The position numbers and the translations under genes were made by a program. From Lysobacter sp. yr284 (GTDB lineage: Bacteria; Pseudomonadota; Gammaproteobacteria; Xanthomonadales; Xanthomonadaceae): 64,000 bases of DNA. The notes beneath the pieces were generated by a model. That model saw nothing but the letters and a program-made list of their open reading frames with translations. It was not told the DNA's origin and did not search any database. Positions 52,703 to 61,814 of this stretch are shown piece by piece. The stretch is taken from positions 1 to 64,000 of the forward strand of contig NZ_FNPT01000004.1 in the NCBI RefSeq assembly GCF_900107375.1, in the 5' to 3' direction. The first letter of the stretch is position 1. The number at the start of each line of letters is the position of its first letter.

Positions 52703-53044
52703 ATGTCCGCCAGCTTCGCCGCACTGCCGCCGCCGCCGTACTACGCGGTGGTCTTCAGCTCCCAGCGCAGCCCCGGCGACGACGCCGGCTACGCCGAAGC
52801 CGCCCAGCGCATGGTCGAGCTGGCCGCGCAGCAGCCCGGCTTCCTCGGCGTGGAATCCGCGCGCGGCAGCGACGGCTTCGGCATCACCGTAAGCTATTGG
52901 CGCGACGAGGCGGCCATCACCGCCTGGAAGCGCCAGGCCGACCACGCCGCCACCCGCGCCTACGGGCGCGAGCACTGGTACGACCATTTCGAATTGCGCG
53001 TGGCCAAGGTCGAACGCGCGTATGGGAGCAAGAGCAAGGCATGA
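52703..53044 (+). CDS. Antibiotic biosynthesis monooxygenase (ABM)-fold protein in the trp operon
   Basis: A 113-residue dimeric ferredoxin-like ABM-fold protein: [12 protein letters not shown], an [14 protein letters not shown] strand-turn, then [17 protein letters not shown] and the [15 protein letters not shown] tail. The SYWxxxxAxxxWK pattern is diagnostic of the family. It follows a CAAGGAG ribosome site and overlaps trpC by 4 bases (ATGA). Its place inside trpGDC suggests a role connected with indole or anthranilate chemistry or haem/quinone stress, but none is shown. Confidence 0.85.
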   Translation: MSASFAALPPPPYYAVVFSSQRSPGDDAGYAEAAQRMVELAAQQPGFLGVESARGSDGFGITVSYWRDEAAITAWKRQADHAATRAYGREHWYDHFELRVAKVERAYGSKSKA

Positions 53045-53832
53045 GCGACATCCTCAACAAGATCATCGCGCGCAAGCACGAAGAGATTCAGCAGCGCACC
53101 CGCGTGCGCCCGCTCGAGGACCTGCGCGCCCGCGCGCGCGCGCAGGCGCCGGCGCGCGGCTTCGTCCAGGCGATCCGCGACAAGCACGCCGCCGGCCAGG
53201 CGGCGGTGATCGCCGAGGTCAAGAAGGCCAGCCCGTCCAAGGGCGTGATCCGCGCCGACTTCCGCCCTGCCGAGATCGCGCGCAGCTACCAGGCCGGCGG
53301 CGCCGCCTGCCTGTCGGTGCTGACCGACGTCGACTTCTTCCAGGGCAGCAACGCCTACCTGGCCGAAGCGCGCGAAGCCTGCACGCTGCCGGTGTTGCGC
53401 AAGGACTTCACCGTCGATCCCTACCAGGTCTACGAAGCGCGCGCGATCGGCGCCGACGCGATCCTGCTGATCGTCGCCGCGCTCGAGGACGGCCCGATGA
53501 TCGAGATGGCCGGGCTGGCGATGGACCTGGGCATGGACGTGCTGGTGGAAGTGCACGACATCGACGAACTCGAGCGCGCGCTGCAGACCGATTGCGAACT
53601 GATCGGGGTCAACAACCGCAACCTGCGCACCTTCGAGGTCTCGCTCGACACCACCCTGGCGCTGCGCGGCGCGGTGCCGCGCGACCGCACCCTGGTGACC
53701 GAAAGCGGCATCGCCACCGCCGGCGACGTCGCGCGCATGCGCGAGGCCGGGGTGGAAACCTTCCTGGTCGGCGAGAGCTTCATGCGCGAGCGCGATCCCG
53801 GCACGGCGCTGCAGCGCCTGTTCGCCGCATGA
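53041..53832 (+). CDS. trpC: Indole-3-glycerol phosphate synthase
   Basis: A 263-residue TIM-barrel enzyme closing the indole ring. Motifs: [15 protein letters not shown] with the catalytic Lys (about 57-71), [51 protein letters not shown] and [10 protein letters not shown]. Monofunctional (no TrpF domain). The ATG overlaps the ABM gene stop, and its own stop overlaps the next ATG, so three consecutive genes are coupled by ATGA overlaps. Confidence 0.97.
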   Translation: MSDILNKIIARKHEEIQQRTRVRPLEDLRARARAQAPARGFVQAIRDKHAAGQAAVIAEVKKASPSKGVIRADFRPAEIARSYQAGGAACLSVLTDVDFFQGSNAYLAEAREACTLPVLRKDFTVDPYQVYEARAIGADAILLIVAALEDGPMIEMAGLAMDLGMDVLVEVHDIDELERALQTDCELIGVNNRNLRTFEVSLDTTLALRGAVPRDRTLVTESGIATAGDVARMREAGVETFLVGESFMRERDPGTALQRLFAA

Positions 53833-54581
53833 GCCTGCGTCCGGCCGCCGCCGGGCGCTTCCCGGCGGTGCGCGAAGGCGCGCCGCTGGTGGTGTTCGAC
53901 TTCGACCACACGCTGTACGACGGCGACTCGGGCAGCCACCTGTTCGCGTGGCTGATCAAGCGCTCGTGGTGGCGGATGGCGCTGGCGCTGCTGATCACGC
54001 CGCTGGCCGGGCCGATGGTGGCGTGGCTGCGCACGCGCCGGATCGGCATCTCGGCCTTTGTCTGGGTCGGCACGGTCGGGATGAGCGGCGCGCGTTCGCT
54101 CGACGCCGCGATCGACCGCTACGTCGCCGGCCACACCGAACAGATCCGCGCCCGCCTGCTGCCGGTCGCCCTGGACGTGCTGCACCGCCACCGCGAGCAG
54201 GGCGACCAGGTCGTGGTCGCCACCGGCGCGCCGCCGGAACTGGCGCGCGCGATCCTGGCCTTCGTCGCCCACGAGGACGTGCCGGTGGTCGGCACCCTGG
54301 TCGGCCCGCGCCTGGGCGCGCTCGGCGCGCGCCGCCACTGCCATTCGCACATGAAGATGACCATGCTGCGCGAGGCCGGCTTCACCGCCCCGGTGGAGAC
54401 CGCCTACTCCGACAGCAGCGCCGACCTGCCGCTGCTGCAGGCCGCGCGCAAGCCGGTGGTGGTGAATCCGAAGGCGCGCCGGGTCGAGATGTTCCGCCAC
54501 GTCCTGCCGCCCGGCACGCCGATCCTGAATTGGGGCTGCCCCGGCCGCGGCGGCGATCCGGTCGGTACGGACGCCGGCTGA
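53829..54581 (+). CDS. HAD-IB family phosphatase
   Basis: A 250-residue HAD hydrolase. Motif I is FDFDHTLYD (about 23-31) with the nucleophile Asp. Motif II Ser/Thr lies in [11 protein letters not shown], a Lys in HMKMTML and motif IV in [12 protein letters not shown] possible amphipathic or membrane-associated stretch (about 47-70) follows motif I, as in SerB-like/PlsC-associated lipid phosphatases. It overlaps trpC by 4 bases. Substrate unknown; a phosphoserine or phospholipid-type substrate is suggested by the subfamily only. Confidence 0.88.
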   Translation: MSLRPAAAGRFPAVREGAPLVVFDFDHTLYDGDSGSHLFAWLIKRSWWRMALALLITPLAGPMVAWLRTRRIGISAFVWVGTVGMSGARSLDAAIDRYVAGHTEQIRARLLPVALDVLHRHREQGDQVVVATGAPPELARAILAFVAHEDVPVVGTLVGPRLGALGARRHCHSHMKMTMLREAGFTAPVETAYSDSSADLPLLQAARKPVVVNPKARRVEMFRHVLPPGTPILNWGCPGRGGDPVGTDAG

Positions 54582-54657
54582 TCCGGTCGATTCGCCCGGC
54601 CGGCTGAGCCGGTTGGCGGCTTCGGCCCCGGGGCTTCGATCCGGGGCCTGGCGATCT

Positions 54658-54752
54658 GCTTTTGTGGGAGGGGCTTCAGCCCCGATGCTTTCCGCTCGGA
54701 TCGCGGCGATCTGGGACAAGAGCATTGGGGCTGAAGCCCCTCCCACAAAAGC
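54658..54752. repeat. Palindromic repeat family A, long inverted pair
   Basis: GCTTTTGTGGGAGGGGCTTC at the left and GAAGCCCCTCCCACAAAAGC at the right are exact complements, with further pairing inward through CAGCCCC. It fills the gap between the convergent HAD gene and GNAT gene and can form a stem of about 30 bp. Confidence 0.9.
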
Positions 54753-54802
54753 AAATCGCCGCGACAGGCGCGGCGACGGGCGGGCAGGGAGCAGGGCCGG
54801 GC

Positions 54803-55264
54803 CTAGTCGCCCAGCGTCTTGACGAACTTCAACGACCCGTCGGCATAGCCGCAGCGCCGGTAGAACTCGTGCGCGTCGGTCCGCGACACGTTGCTGGTGA
54901 CCTCGACCCGGCTGACCCCGTCGCGGCGGGCGCGGCGCTCGACCTCGCGCAGCAGCTGCCGTCCGATGCCCTGGCCGTGGCAGGAGCGGGCCACCACCAG
55001 TGCGGTGATCCGCGCCAGTTCGGCGCCGTGGGTCAGCGAATAGCGGGTGTGGCTGGAGATCAGCCCGCAGGCGTGGCCGTCGATCTCGGCCAGCAGCAGA
55101 TAGTGGCGCGGTTCTTCGCGCAGGTGCGCGATGCGCTCGACGGCTTCGTCGCGGGTGCACGGATAGCCGAGCTGCCCGAGCAGCTCGGCCACGTCGCTGG
55201 CGTCTCCCGCTTCGGCCAGCCGCACCGTGGGTGCGGTCTGGTCGGACGGGGCAGCGCGTCCCAT
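54803..55264 (-). CDS. GNAT N-acetyltransferase
   Basis: A 153-residue acetyl-CoA-dependent acetyltransferase. Motif A, the CoA pyrophosphate loop, is SCHGQGIGRQLL (about 93-104), preceded by the ALVVA strand. Motif B ends SRTDAHEFYRRCGYADGSLKF. The substrate is unknown. It follows clp by 6 bases on the same strand and is probably co-transcribed with it. Confidence 0.88.
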   Translation of the reverse strand: MGRAAPSDQTAPTVRLAEAGDASDVAELLGQLGYPCTRDEAVERIAHLREEPRHYLLLAEIDGHACGLISSHTRYSLTHGAELARITALVVARSCHGQGIGRQLLREVERRARRDGVSRVEVTSNVSRTDAHEFYRRCGYADGSLKFVKTLGD

Positions 55265-55270
55265 CGGGGC

Positions 55271-55960
55271 TCAGCGGGTCCCGTAGAGGACGACGGTCTT
55301 GCCGCGGGCGTGCAGCTTGCCGTCGGCCTGCAGCTTCTTGAGCACGCGGCCGGCCATTTCGCGCGAGCAGCCGACCAGGCGCGAAAGCTCCTGGCGCGAC
55401 ACCCGCAGCTGGGTGCCCTGCGGATGGCTCATGGCCTCGGGTTCCTTGGCCAGGTCGTGCAGGGCGCGCACGATCCGGTCGGTCACGTCGAGGAAGGCCA
55501 GGCGGCCGGCCTTGCGGCTGGTATCGAGCAGGCGCCGGGAAATCTGCGCGCCGATCGCATACAGCAGCTTGGGCGCGTCCAGCGACAGCCGCGTCAGCAG
55601 CAGGTCGTAGAGGCGCTCGTGACCGATCTCGGCCAGTTCGCAGGTGCTGCGCGTGCGCAGGATCACCTCGCGATGGTCGCTCTCGATGAACAGGCCGAGC
55701 TCGCCGACGAACTCGCCGGGGCCGAAGTAGCCCAGGACCAGTTCGCGGCCGTCCTCTTCCTCGGTAATGATGCTGACCGAGCCGGAGACGACGTAGTAGA
55801 GGGTGCTGGCCGGGTCGCCGGGGCGGAACACGTCCGTGCGGGACGGGTAACGCCGACGGTGGCAGTGGGCCAGGAAACGTTCGATCGTTGCGCCGTCGGG
55901 CAACAACGGGCTGTTGGTTCGGCGCAGTGCGGTCAAGGGAGCTACCGGGTTGGCGGACAT
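55271..55960 (-). CDS. clp: CRP-like global regulator Clp
   Basis: A 229-residue CRP/FNR-family regulator. The cyclic-nucleotide-binding domain (about 20-140) has FGPGEFVGELGLF and a phosphate-cassette region. The C-terminal winged helix contains LRVSRQELSRLVGCSREMAG (recognition helix) followed by RVLKKLQADGKL. In Xanthomonas Clp binds cyclic di-GMP, which blocks DNA binding; in Lysobacter it governs antibiotics, lytic enzymes and motility. It is divergent from speD. Confidence 0.95.
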   Translation of the reverse strand: MSANPVAPLTALRRTNSPLLPDGATIERFLAHCHRRRYPSRTDVFRPGDPASTLYYVVSGSVSIITEEEDGRELVLGYFGPGEFVGELGLFIESDHREVILRTRSTCELAEIGHERLYDLLLTRLSLDAPKLLYAIGAQISRRLLDTSRKAGRLAFLDVTDRIVRALHDLAKEPEAMSHPQGTQLRVSRQELSRLVGCSREMAGRVLKKLQADGKLHARGKTVVLYGTR

Positions 55961-56180
55961 TGGGGAATTTTGGCTTTTTGTTTTCGGCCGAGCTTAGGGC
56001 GATACGGCCGCTGGGGCAAATCCTGCCGCCGAAAATCCCGCTCCGATAGGGACCTGTGATGGAAGTTCAGCGACGGTCACGCTTTTGTCACCGACTTGGC
56101 CCAAAAACGGCGTGCGTTTCCCCCCGGGGCTAATTGCCTCATAATCGCGGCCCTCGCCGTCCCTCCGGAATCTTCCTACA

Positions 56181-56975
56181 GTGGTCAAGCCGTTGCCGCG
56201 CCTGCGGTTGCAGGGTTTCAACAACCTCACCAAGGCCCTCTCGTTCAATATCTACGATGTCTGCTTCGCGGCCTCCGAAGACGAGCGCCGACGGTATATC
56301 GAGTACATCGACGAGGCGTATAACGCCGACCGCCTCACCCAGATCCTCACGGATGTGGCGGAAATCATCGGCGCGAATATCCTGAACATCGCCCGCCAGG
56401 ACTACGACCCGCAGGGCGCGTCGGTCACGATCCTGATCTCGGAAGAGCCGGTGATCGACAAGAAGGACGCCGGCAAGGAGATCATCTCCGACGCCGTGGT
56501 CGCGCACATGGACAAGTCGCACATCACCGTGCACACCTATCCGGAAACCCATCCGGACAACGGCATCGCGACCTTCCGCGCCGACATCGACGTCGCCACC
56601 TGCGGCGTCATTTCGCCGCTGAAAGCCCTGAATTACCTGATCGAGAGCTTCGAGTCGGACATCGTGGTGATGGACTACCGGGTGCGCGGCTTCACCCGCG
56701 ACATCAAGGGCCGCAAGCACTACATCGACCACAAGATCCACTCGATCCAGGACTACCTGGCCAAGAACATCAAGTCGCGCTACGAGATGATCGACGTCAA
56801 CGTCTACCAGGAAAACATCTTCCATTCGAAGATGCACCTGAAGGAATTCGACCTCGACACCTACCTGTTCGAGGAGAAGGCCAAGAACCTCTCGTTCAAG
56901 GAGCGCATGAAGATCGAGGCGCGGCTCAAGCGCGAGATCGAAGAGCTCTACCACGGGCGCAACCTGGCCGATTGA
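56181..56975 (+). CDS. speD: S-adenosylmethionine decarboxylase proenzyme
   Basis: A 264-residue proenzyme of the E. coli type, supplying decarboxylated SAM for spermidine synthesis. Self-cleavage before Ser113 in [12 protein letters not shown] generates the pyruvoyl group. The catalytic Cys is Cys141 (VATCGVISP). The GTG at 56181 starts [21 protein letters not shown] possible -10 box CATAAT (56140-56145) lies upstream in the 220-base gap to clp. A terminator follows. Confidence 0.95.
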   Translation: MVKPLPRLRLQGFNNLTKALSFNIYDVCFAASEDERRRYIEYIDEAYNADRLTQILTDVAEIIGANILNIARQDYDPQGASVTILISEEPVIDKKDAGKEIISDAVVAHMDKSHITVHTYPETHPDNGIATFRADIDVATCGVISPLKALNYLIESFESDIVVMDYRVRGFTRDIKGRKHYIDHKIHSIQDYLAKNIKSRYEMIDVNVYQENIFHSKMHLKEFDLDTYLFEEKAKNLSFKERMKIEARLKREIEELYHGRNLAD

Positions 56976-57022
56976 GGCCGGGCGGGCGTACGGGGAGCCT
57001 GTGGGCGACCCGGGTCATCGCG

Positions 57023-57049
57023 AAAAGGCCGGCGCAAGCCGGCCTTTTT
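57023..57049 (+). terminator. Intrinsic terminator of speD
   Basis: AAGGCCGGC (57025-57033) pairs with GCCGGCCTT (57038-57046) around GCAA, then TTT. It lies 48 bases after the stop, with A-runs on the other side, so it may act in both directions. Confidence 0.88.
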
Positions 57050-57126
57050 CGTAGGCGCGTTCGGGTGGGGCGTCTCCGGCCGTGCCCGTTCAGGCGCGCA
57101 CGGTCCCGCGCTTCGCTTCGGCCCGA

Positions 57127-57350
57127 AGCCCCTGTGGGAGCGGCGCAAGCCGCGGCCGCGCCGTTCATCGGCCAGCGCAGGCGCCGGGGCGGGGCAGTCC
57201 TTCCGGCATGGCGAGGCAGCGGTCGGGGCTGCCGGATGGGGGTGCTCGCCCGGCCGGGAGTCCTCGGCGCTTGCAGGGCCGCGTCGCGGCTTGCGCCGCT
57301 CCTACAGGGGGCGGCCGCCGGTTTGGTGGCGACTGGGTGCGGCGCAAGCC
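57127..57350. repeat. Palindromic repeat family B, widely spaced arms
   Basis: CTGTGGGAGCGGCGCAAGCC at 57131 and the complement CGTCGCGGCTTGCGCCGCTC...CTACAG at 57281-57307 are separated by about 120 bases, with a third partial arm (GCGGCGCAAGCC) near 57338-57349. The 436-base gap 56976-57411 between speD and coq7 otherwise holds only the terminator; no gene is supported. Confidence 0.75.
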
Positions 57351-57411
57351 ACGACCATGCCGCCCGACATCCGGCGCCGGCCGCGAAGCCGGGTGGGCAC
57401 GCGCCCGCGCC

Positions 57412-58053
57412 TCAAAGCCGGTAGGCGACCGTCTTCATCAGCTTCGATGCCGCCGCCATGATCGTCGGCACCGGCATCGGCAGGATCCGCGCCCCGGCCG
57501 CTTCGGCGTTGGCGGCGTGGCGGGCCTCGTCGGCTTTCATCGTGCGCAGGATCGCGCGGCTGCGCTGGTCGCCCTCGGGCAGCGACTCCAGGTGTTCGTC
57601 GATGTGCGCCTCGACCTGGCGCTCGGTCTCGACCACGAAGCCCAGGTTCCAGCCGTCGCCGCGCAGGCCGGCCAGCGCGCCGATGGCGAAGCTGCCGGCG
57701 TACCAGACCGGGTTGAGCAGGCTCGGGCGGCTGTCGAGTTCGCGCAGGCGGTCGGCGCACCAGGCCAGGTGGTCGGTTTCTTCCTGGGCGGCGTGCAGCA
57801 GGTGCTCGCGGGTGGACTCGTCGCGGGCCACCGCGGCCTGGCCGCAGTACAGCGCCTGGGCGCAGACCTCGCCGACGTGGTTGATCCGCATCAACCCGGC
57901 CGAATGGCGTTTTTCCTGCGGTTCCAGCACCAGCTCGGCGGTGCTGCCGGCCGGATTCGGGCGTTCGGCCAGCGGCGCGCCGAACACGGTGTCGAGGGCG
58001 CGCTGCGCTTCGCTGAGCACGCGATCCAGGGGGCTGAGGGCACGGGCGTTCAT
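57412..58053 (-). CDS. coq7: Demethoxyubiquinone hydroxylase
   Basis: A 213-residue di-iron hydroxylase of the Coq7 type, acting late in ubiquinone synthesis at the membrane. Iron-binding motifs are present: [34 protein letters not shown] and [11 protein letters not shown]. The arrangement Glu...ExxH...Glu...ExxH is complete. Length is normal. It stands alone on the minus strand. Confidence 0.94.
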   Translation of the reverse strand: MNARALSPLDRVLSEAQRALDTVFGAPLAERPNPAGSTAELVLEPQEKRHSAGLMRINHVGEVCAQALYCGQAAVARDESTREHLLHAAQEETDHLAWCADRLRELDSRPSLLNPVWYAGSFAIGALAGLRGDGWNLGFVVETERQVEAHIDEHLESLPEGDQRSRAILRTMKADEARHAANAEAAGARILPMPVPTIMAAASKLMKTVAYRL

Positions 58054-58146
58054 GCGCCGATTCTACGGCGGGCGCGGGGTAGAAGTCGGTTAAGCGGGGT
58101 GGACAAATCGTCCTGGGCTTCGGGTGGTTGGTCGTGCGCGTTCCAG

Positions 58147-58238
58147 GACGTCATCCCCCGCGCAGGCGAGGATCCAGAGACTCCAGCGCCCTGCTGCGAT
58201 GAAGCCCTGGATCCCCGCCTTCGCGGGGGATGACGTTC
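58147..58238. repeat. Third repeat family: CGTCATCCCC inverted pair
   Basis: GACGTCATCCCCCGCGCAGG and CCTTCGCGGGGGATGACGTT face each other, with GGATCCAGAGA and CTGGATCC as inner arms. I recognise this as a widespread proteobacterial intergenic palindrome. It is the only copy in the window. Confidence 0.75.
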
Positions 58239-58387
58239 TGGGCGGTTGCGCGGGCGACGTCCTGGAATGCTGCGCAGGGGGCTTTCTGAAGGGAGCGCGA
58301 GACGTGTTGGAGCGTCGCGGTTCGCAGCGGCGCGTCGACGACGTATCGGGAGGAGCGCTGCGATGGTGCGCCTGAAAGCGGCCGCGG

Positions 58388-58421
58388 CTTTTGTGGGAGG
58401 GGCGTCAGCCCCCGACGCCCT
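58388..58421. repeat. Palindromic repeat family A, single arm next to glcF
   Basis: CTTTTGTGGGAGGGGCGTCA followed by GCCCCCGACGCC, single orientation, ending only five bases before the glcF stop on the minus strand. The rest of 58054-58425 contains the third-family repeat and no supported gene. Confidence 0.75.
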
Positions 58422-58425
58422 GCGC

Positions 58426-59646
58426 TTAGCCTGCCGCGGAACCTTCATCCAGGCATTCGGCCAGGAACTCCAGCGGATGCTGCACCGGCGCCGTGGTCGC
58501 ATTGGCCAAGTGCAGCCGGCATCCGATGTTCGCGCTCAACAGTCGGCTCGCGCCGCTGCGTTCGAACTGCGCCAACAGCGGCGCGCGGTACTCCGCCGCG
58601 CGCGCCGGCTCGGTCAGCATCTGCGTTCCCGACGCGCCGCAGCAGCCGAAGCCGGCATCGAGTTCGACCACTTCCAGCCCCGGCACCGCCGCCAACAACC
58701 GGCGCAGCGCCGGCACCGACTTGACCACGTTGCGCTGCGTGCACGGCAGGTGCAGCGCGACCCGCTGCGGCGTGCGCCGCCAGCGCAGCGCGCCGGCGCG
58801 TTCGGCCAGGAACGCCAGCGCGTCGGTGGCGCGGGCGCCGTCGCCCAACGCCCGGCGCAGGCTGTCGTGGCAGCCGCTGGCCACGCTCAGCACGGTGCCG
58901 CGGCCGGCGAACGCGGCGCGGTTGCGCGCCGCCAGCGCGGCCGCGGCGGCGGTGTCGCCGGCATGCTCGTGCAGGGCGCCGCAACAGCCCTGGCCCGCGA
59001 CGATGTCCAGTTCGATGCCGAGCGCGCCGCACAGCCGCGCCAGCGCCGCGCGCAACGGCGCTTCGTAGGCGCCGGCGACGCAGCCGACGAACAGCGAAAC
59101 CCGCGTTGTCGATACGGCGGCCCGGCGCGACAGGGGGCGGACCCGGCCAGGCGGGCGCGGCAGCGGTCGCGCGACGGCCGGCAGCAGCGGGTAGGCGATG
59201 CGGTACGCGGCCAAGCCGGCCGCGAGCGCGCGCGGCCGCGCCGCCAGTCGTTCGACCAGCCGCTGGCGCCAGCCGGCCGGCCGCCGTTCGCGCTGGCGGC
59301 TGCGCACGGCGACCAGCAGGCGGCCGTACTCGACCCCGGCCGGGCACACCGCCTCGCAACTGCGGCAGCCCAGGCAGTGGTCCAGGTGGGTATCGGACGC
59401 GGCGGTGGCCGGGATCGTGTCCAGCGCCCAGGCCCGGGCCAGGGCGATGCGGCCGCGCGGGGATTCGGCTTCCAGGCGGTCGTGGCCGTAGGTCGGGCAG
59501 GCCGGCAGGCACAGGCCGCATTGGACGCAGCGGTCGGCCAGCGCCGCCAGCGGATCGCCCATCGTGGCCCCGGCAGGGGCCGCGGGCGGGGCGGGCGGCC
59601 AGGCCCCGGGGCCGGTCGAAGCGGGCGGCGGCGGGGCGGCGGACAT
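58426..59646 (-). CDS. glcF: Glycolate oxidase iron-sulfur subunit
   Basis: A 406-residue electron-transfer subunit. Two [4Fe-4S] motifs are at the N-terminus ([12 protein letters not shown], and [12 protein letters not shown]). Two CCG domains follow ([14 protein letters not shown] and [13 protein letters not shown]). It would pass electrons from glycolate (or D-lactate) oxidation to the respiratory chain. The flavoprotein partners GlcD/GlcE are not in the window. Start MSAAPPPP at 59646; [12 protein letters not shown] at 59562 is equally possible, since the stretch between is only a Pro/Ala linker. Confidence 0.88.
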   Translation of the reverse strand: MSAAPPPPASTGPGAWPPAPPAAPAGATMGDPLAALADRCVQCGLCLPACPTYGHDRLEAESPRGRIALARAWALDTIPATAASDTHLDHCLGCRSCEAVCPAGVEYGRLLVAVRSRQRERRPAGWRQRLVERLAARPRALAAGLAAYRIAYPLLPAVARPLPRPPGRVRPLSRRAAVSTTRVSLFVGCVAGAYEAPLRAALARLCGALGIELDIVAGQGCCGALHEHAGDTAAAAALAARNRAAFAGRGTVLSVASGCHDSLRRALGDGARATDALAFLAERAGALRWRRTPQRVALHLPCTQRNVVKSVPALRRLLAAVPGLEVVELDAGFGCCGASGTQMLTEPARAAEYRAPLLAQFERSGASRLLSANIGCRLHLANATTAPVQHPLEFLAECLDEGSAAG

Positions 59647-59691
59647 GCGCGCGATGCTAGCATGGGCGGTCCGGCGGCCCGTTCCGCCGAC

Positions 59692-59720
59692 TTGCACGCA
59701 GCGCGGGCGGCCGCTATCAT
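59692..59720 (+). promoter_or_regulatory. rplM-rpsI promoter
   Basis: -35 TTGCAC (59692-59697), 17-base spacer, -10 TATCAT (59715-59720). A strong sigma-70 type promoter, about 110 bases before rplM, leaving a leader of about 100 bases that could carry autogenous control. Confidence 0.8.
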
Positions 59721-59830
59721 TCCGCCTCTTGCGTTTCGTATTCCACAACGCGAGGCGAAGTTCCGCCGCAGGTTGCCCGCCTGGGCCGCGACCGGAACCA
59801 GCCCGACCAGGCACCCATAGCAGACTCTCA

Positions 59831-60259
59831 ATGAAGACCTTTACCGCTAAGAACGAGACCGTCCAGCGCGACTGGTACATCGTCGACGCGACCGGCAAGA
59901 CCCTCGGTCGTCTCAGCACCGAGCTCGCCCGCCGCCTGCGCGGCAAGCACAAGCCCGTGTACACCCCGCACGTCGATACCGGCGATTACCTGGTGGTGAT
60001 CAACGCCGAGAAGATCGCGGTCACCGGCAACAAGCTGCAGGACAAGATGTACTACCGGTTCACCGGCTACATCGGCAACCTCAAGAGCGAGACCCTCGCC
60101 CAGGCCCTGGAGCGCCACCCGGAACGCGTCATCGAGATCGCGGTCAAGGGCATGCTGCCGAAGAACCCGCTGGGCCGCGCCATGTACCGCAAGCTCAAGG
60201 TGTACAAGGGCTCCGAGCATCCGCATGCCGCCCAGCAGCCGCAGCCGCTGGACATCTAA
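59831..60259 (+). CDS. rplM: 50S ribosomal protein L13
   Basis: A 142-residue large-subunit protein. It begins [20 protein letters not shown] and contains the family stretches [38 protein letters not shown] and [20 protein letters not shown]. Normal length. Start at 59831, chosen over longer in-frame extensions that have no family support. It precedes rpsI by 15 bases in the classical rplM-rpsI operon. Confidence 0.98.
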   Translation: MKTFTAKNETVQRDWYIVDATGKTLGRLSTELARRLRGKHKPVYTPHVDTGDYLVVINAEKIAVTGNKLQDKMYYRFTGYIGNLKSETLAQALERHPERVIEIAVKGMLPKNPLGRAMYRKLKVYKGSEHPHAAQQPQPLDI

Positions 60260-60274
60260 GGTAAAGGCACGAAT

Positions 60275-60667
60275 ATGGCTATCCAGCAGAATTACGGCAC
60301 CGGCCGCCGCAAGTCCTCCACCGCCCGCGTGTTCCTGCGCAAGGGCGACGGCAAGATCACCATCAACCAGCGCTCGCTCGAAGAATTCTTCGGCCGCGAG
60401 ACCGCGCGCATGATCGTGCGCCAGCCGCTGGAACTGACCCAGTCGACCGACAAGTTCGACCTGACCATCACCGTCGCCGGCGGCGGCATCACCGGCCAGG
60501 CCGGTGCGATCCGCCTCGGCATCGCCCGCGCGCTGGTCGAGTACGACGAAACGCTCAAGGGCGAGCTGCGCAAGGCGGGCTTCATGACCCGCGACGCGCG
60601 CGAAGTCGAGCGTAAGAAGGTCGGTCTGCACAAGGCGCGTCGCGCCACCCAGTTCTCGAAGCGCTAA
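60275..60667 (+). CDS. rpsI: 30S ribosomal protein S9
   Basis: A 130-residue small-subunit protein with the usual [16 protein letters not shown]-terminus, [19 protein letters not shown] middle and basic RRATQFSKR tail that reaches the P-site tRNA. Normal length. Second gene of the operon; no T-run terminator is visible before the tRNA promoter. Confidence 0.98.
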   Translation: MAIQQNYGTGRRKSSTARVFLRKGDGKITINQRSLEEFFGRETARMIVRQPLELTQSTDKFDLTITVAGGGITGQAGAIRLGIARALVEYDETLKGELRKAGFMTRDAREVERKKVGLHKARRATQFSKR

Positions 60668-60705
60668 GCTTCGCCGGCTGGTCGTTCCGCGGCTTCAAAT
60701 TATTT

Positions 60706-60733
60706 TTGCAGTCGCGGAATTTTGCGCTAGAAT
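60706..60733 (+). promoter_or_regulatory. Promoter of tRNA-Gln
   Basis: -35 TTGCAG (60706-60711), 16-base spacer, -10 TAGAAT (60728-60733), ending nine bases before the tRNA. The preceding AT-rich stretch (AAATTATTTTTG) could act as an UP element. Confidence 0.75.
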
Positions 60734-60742
60734 CCGTTTTAT

Positions 60743-60817
60743 AGCCCCGTCGCCAAGCGGTAAGGCATCTGACTCTGACTCAGACATTCGGTGGTTCGAA
60801 TCCATCCGGGGCTGCCA
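60743..60817 (+). tRNA. tRNA-Gln (anticodon CUG)
   Basis: A complete cloverleaf: acceptor AGCCCCG (60743-60749) with CGGGGCT (60807-60813), D-arm containing CCAAGCGGTAAGGC, anticodon stem TCTGA/TCAGA with loop CTCTGAC (anticodon CTG at 60775-60777) and T-loop GGTTCGAATCC. The CCA end (60815-60817) is encoded. It reads CAG codons. Confidence 0.97.
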
Positions 60818-60857
60818 AATACGATCGCTGAGGGCCGCAAGGTTCCAGGCGCAACAG

Positions 60858-60888
60858 GAAACCCGCCGCAAGGCGGGTTTTTTGTTTT
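60858..60888 (+). terminator. Intrinsic terminator after tRNA-Gln
   Basis: AACCCGCC (60860-60867) pairs with GGCGGGTT (60872-60879) around GCAA, then TTTTGTTTT. Clear rho-independent form 42 bases past the tRNA. Confidence 0.92.
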
Positions 60889-60910
60889 CCGCGCTCGCGA
60901 AACCCGCCGA

Positions 60911-61067
60911 AGCCCCTGTAGGAGCGGCGCAAGCCGCGACCTCGCCACTTCGCTTCCCGCGCAACTCCCGCAAGCCTTGCGCCCGCAACAAGCGGGAATC
61001 GCGCGCGGGGCGTTTTTCCTCGGCCTTCGTTGCGGCCGCGTCGCGGCTTGCGCCGCTCCTACAGGGG
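60911..61067. repeat. Palindromic repeat family B, spaced inverted pair
   Basis: CCCCTGTAGGAGCGGCGCAA (about 60912) and its complement TTGCGCCGCTCCTACAGGGG (about 61048-61067) lie about 115 bases apart, between the tRNA terminator and a convergent GNAT gene. Confidence 0.8.
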
Positions 61068-61080
61068 GTTCCGGGCCGCC

Positions 61081-61590
61081 TCAGTCGAGTTCGCGGACCA
61101 GGCTGATTTCGTCGCGCAGCGGGATGCCGTGGCGGCCGATCAGCGCGATCGTCGGGTCGGCCTCGCGTTCCAGGTCGATCGCGCCCGGCACCAGCCGGTG
61201 CAGGCGGAAACCGCGGCGCTGGTAGAAACGCAGCGCGTCGAGATTGTCGTTGGTGGTGCGGGCGAGCAGTCGGCGCAGGCCGAGCGCGCGGGCGCGCTGC
61301 GCGGCGCGCTCGACCAGGGCGCTGCCCAGGCCGGCGCGCGGACGCACGGCGTCGAGGGTGACGATCTCGCAGTGCTCGCTTTCGTCGAGCAAGGTCGCCA
61401 GCGCGGCGATGCCGCCGGCGTCGCGGGCGAGGAAGCCGGGCAGGGCGGCGGCGTCGATGGCGCGGCCGTCGAGCTGGATCGTGGCGCTGTTCCAGCGTTG
61501 CCGCAGGAAGGCGCGCACGGCGTCGCGGTCGTCCGGTTCGAGCGCGCGCAGCGCGGCGGGATCGACGGCGGCAGCGGTGTGGGAATCCAT
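61081..61590 (-). CDS. GNAT N-acetyltransferase
   Basis: A 169-residue GNAT protein. The acetyl-CoA loop is RPRAGLGSALVERAAQRA (about 91-108), preceded by the EIVTLDAV strand. Motif B ends TNDNLDALRFYQRRGFRLHR. The N-terminal 18 residues are variable. Substrate unknown. It is divergent from the fumarylacetoacetase-family gene; its start lies 225 bases from that ATG. Confidence 0.88.
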   Translation of the reverse strand: MDSHTAAAVDPAALRALEPDDRDAVRAFLRQRWNSATIQLDGRAIDAAALPGFLARDAGGIAALATLLDESEHCEIVTLDAVRPRAGLGSALVERAAQRARALGLRRLLARTTNDNLDALRFYQRRGFRLHRLVPGAIDLEREADPTIALIGRHGIPLRDEISLVRELD

Positions 61591-61724
61591 GCCCGAACTC
61601 TACCCAGCGCGGCGGCAGGCGGTGAGCGCGGGTCTGGCGGCTGCGGCCCGCTGCGCCGCCGGCCCTCGGCAACCGGCCGGCGCTGGCCCACAATCGCGTG
61701 TGTCGCGGGCGTTGGCTGAGCCGC

Positions 61725-61758
61725 GCGACACCGCCGGCAAATCCGTTACACTTGAAAC
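61725..61758 (+). promoter_or_regulatory. Promoter of the fumarylacetoacetase-family gene with MarR-type operator
   Basis: -35 GCGACA (61725-61730), 16-base spacer, -10 TACACT (61747-61752). The -10 lies within GTTACACTTGAAAC (61745-61758), which matches the hppD operator GTTTCATTTGAAAC at 12 of 14 positions, with one half-site (TTGAAAC) fully kept. Confidence 0.65.
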
Positions 61759-61814
61759 CAATTGCGCTCCCGAGCGGGGAGCGCCTGTACCGACTGCACC
61801 GAATCGAGGCCTGG

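Noticed and set aside
56055-56090. TGTGA half-site upstream of speD as a Clp/CRP box
   Set aside because: The second half at the right spacing matches TCACA poorly; the later GGTCACG is too far away.
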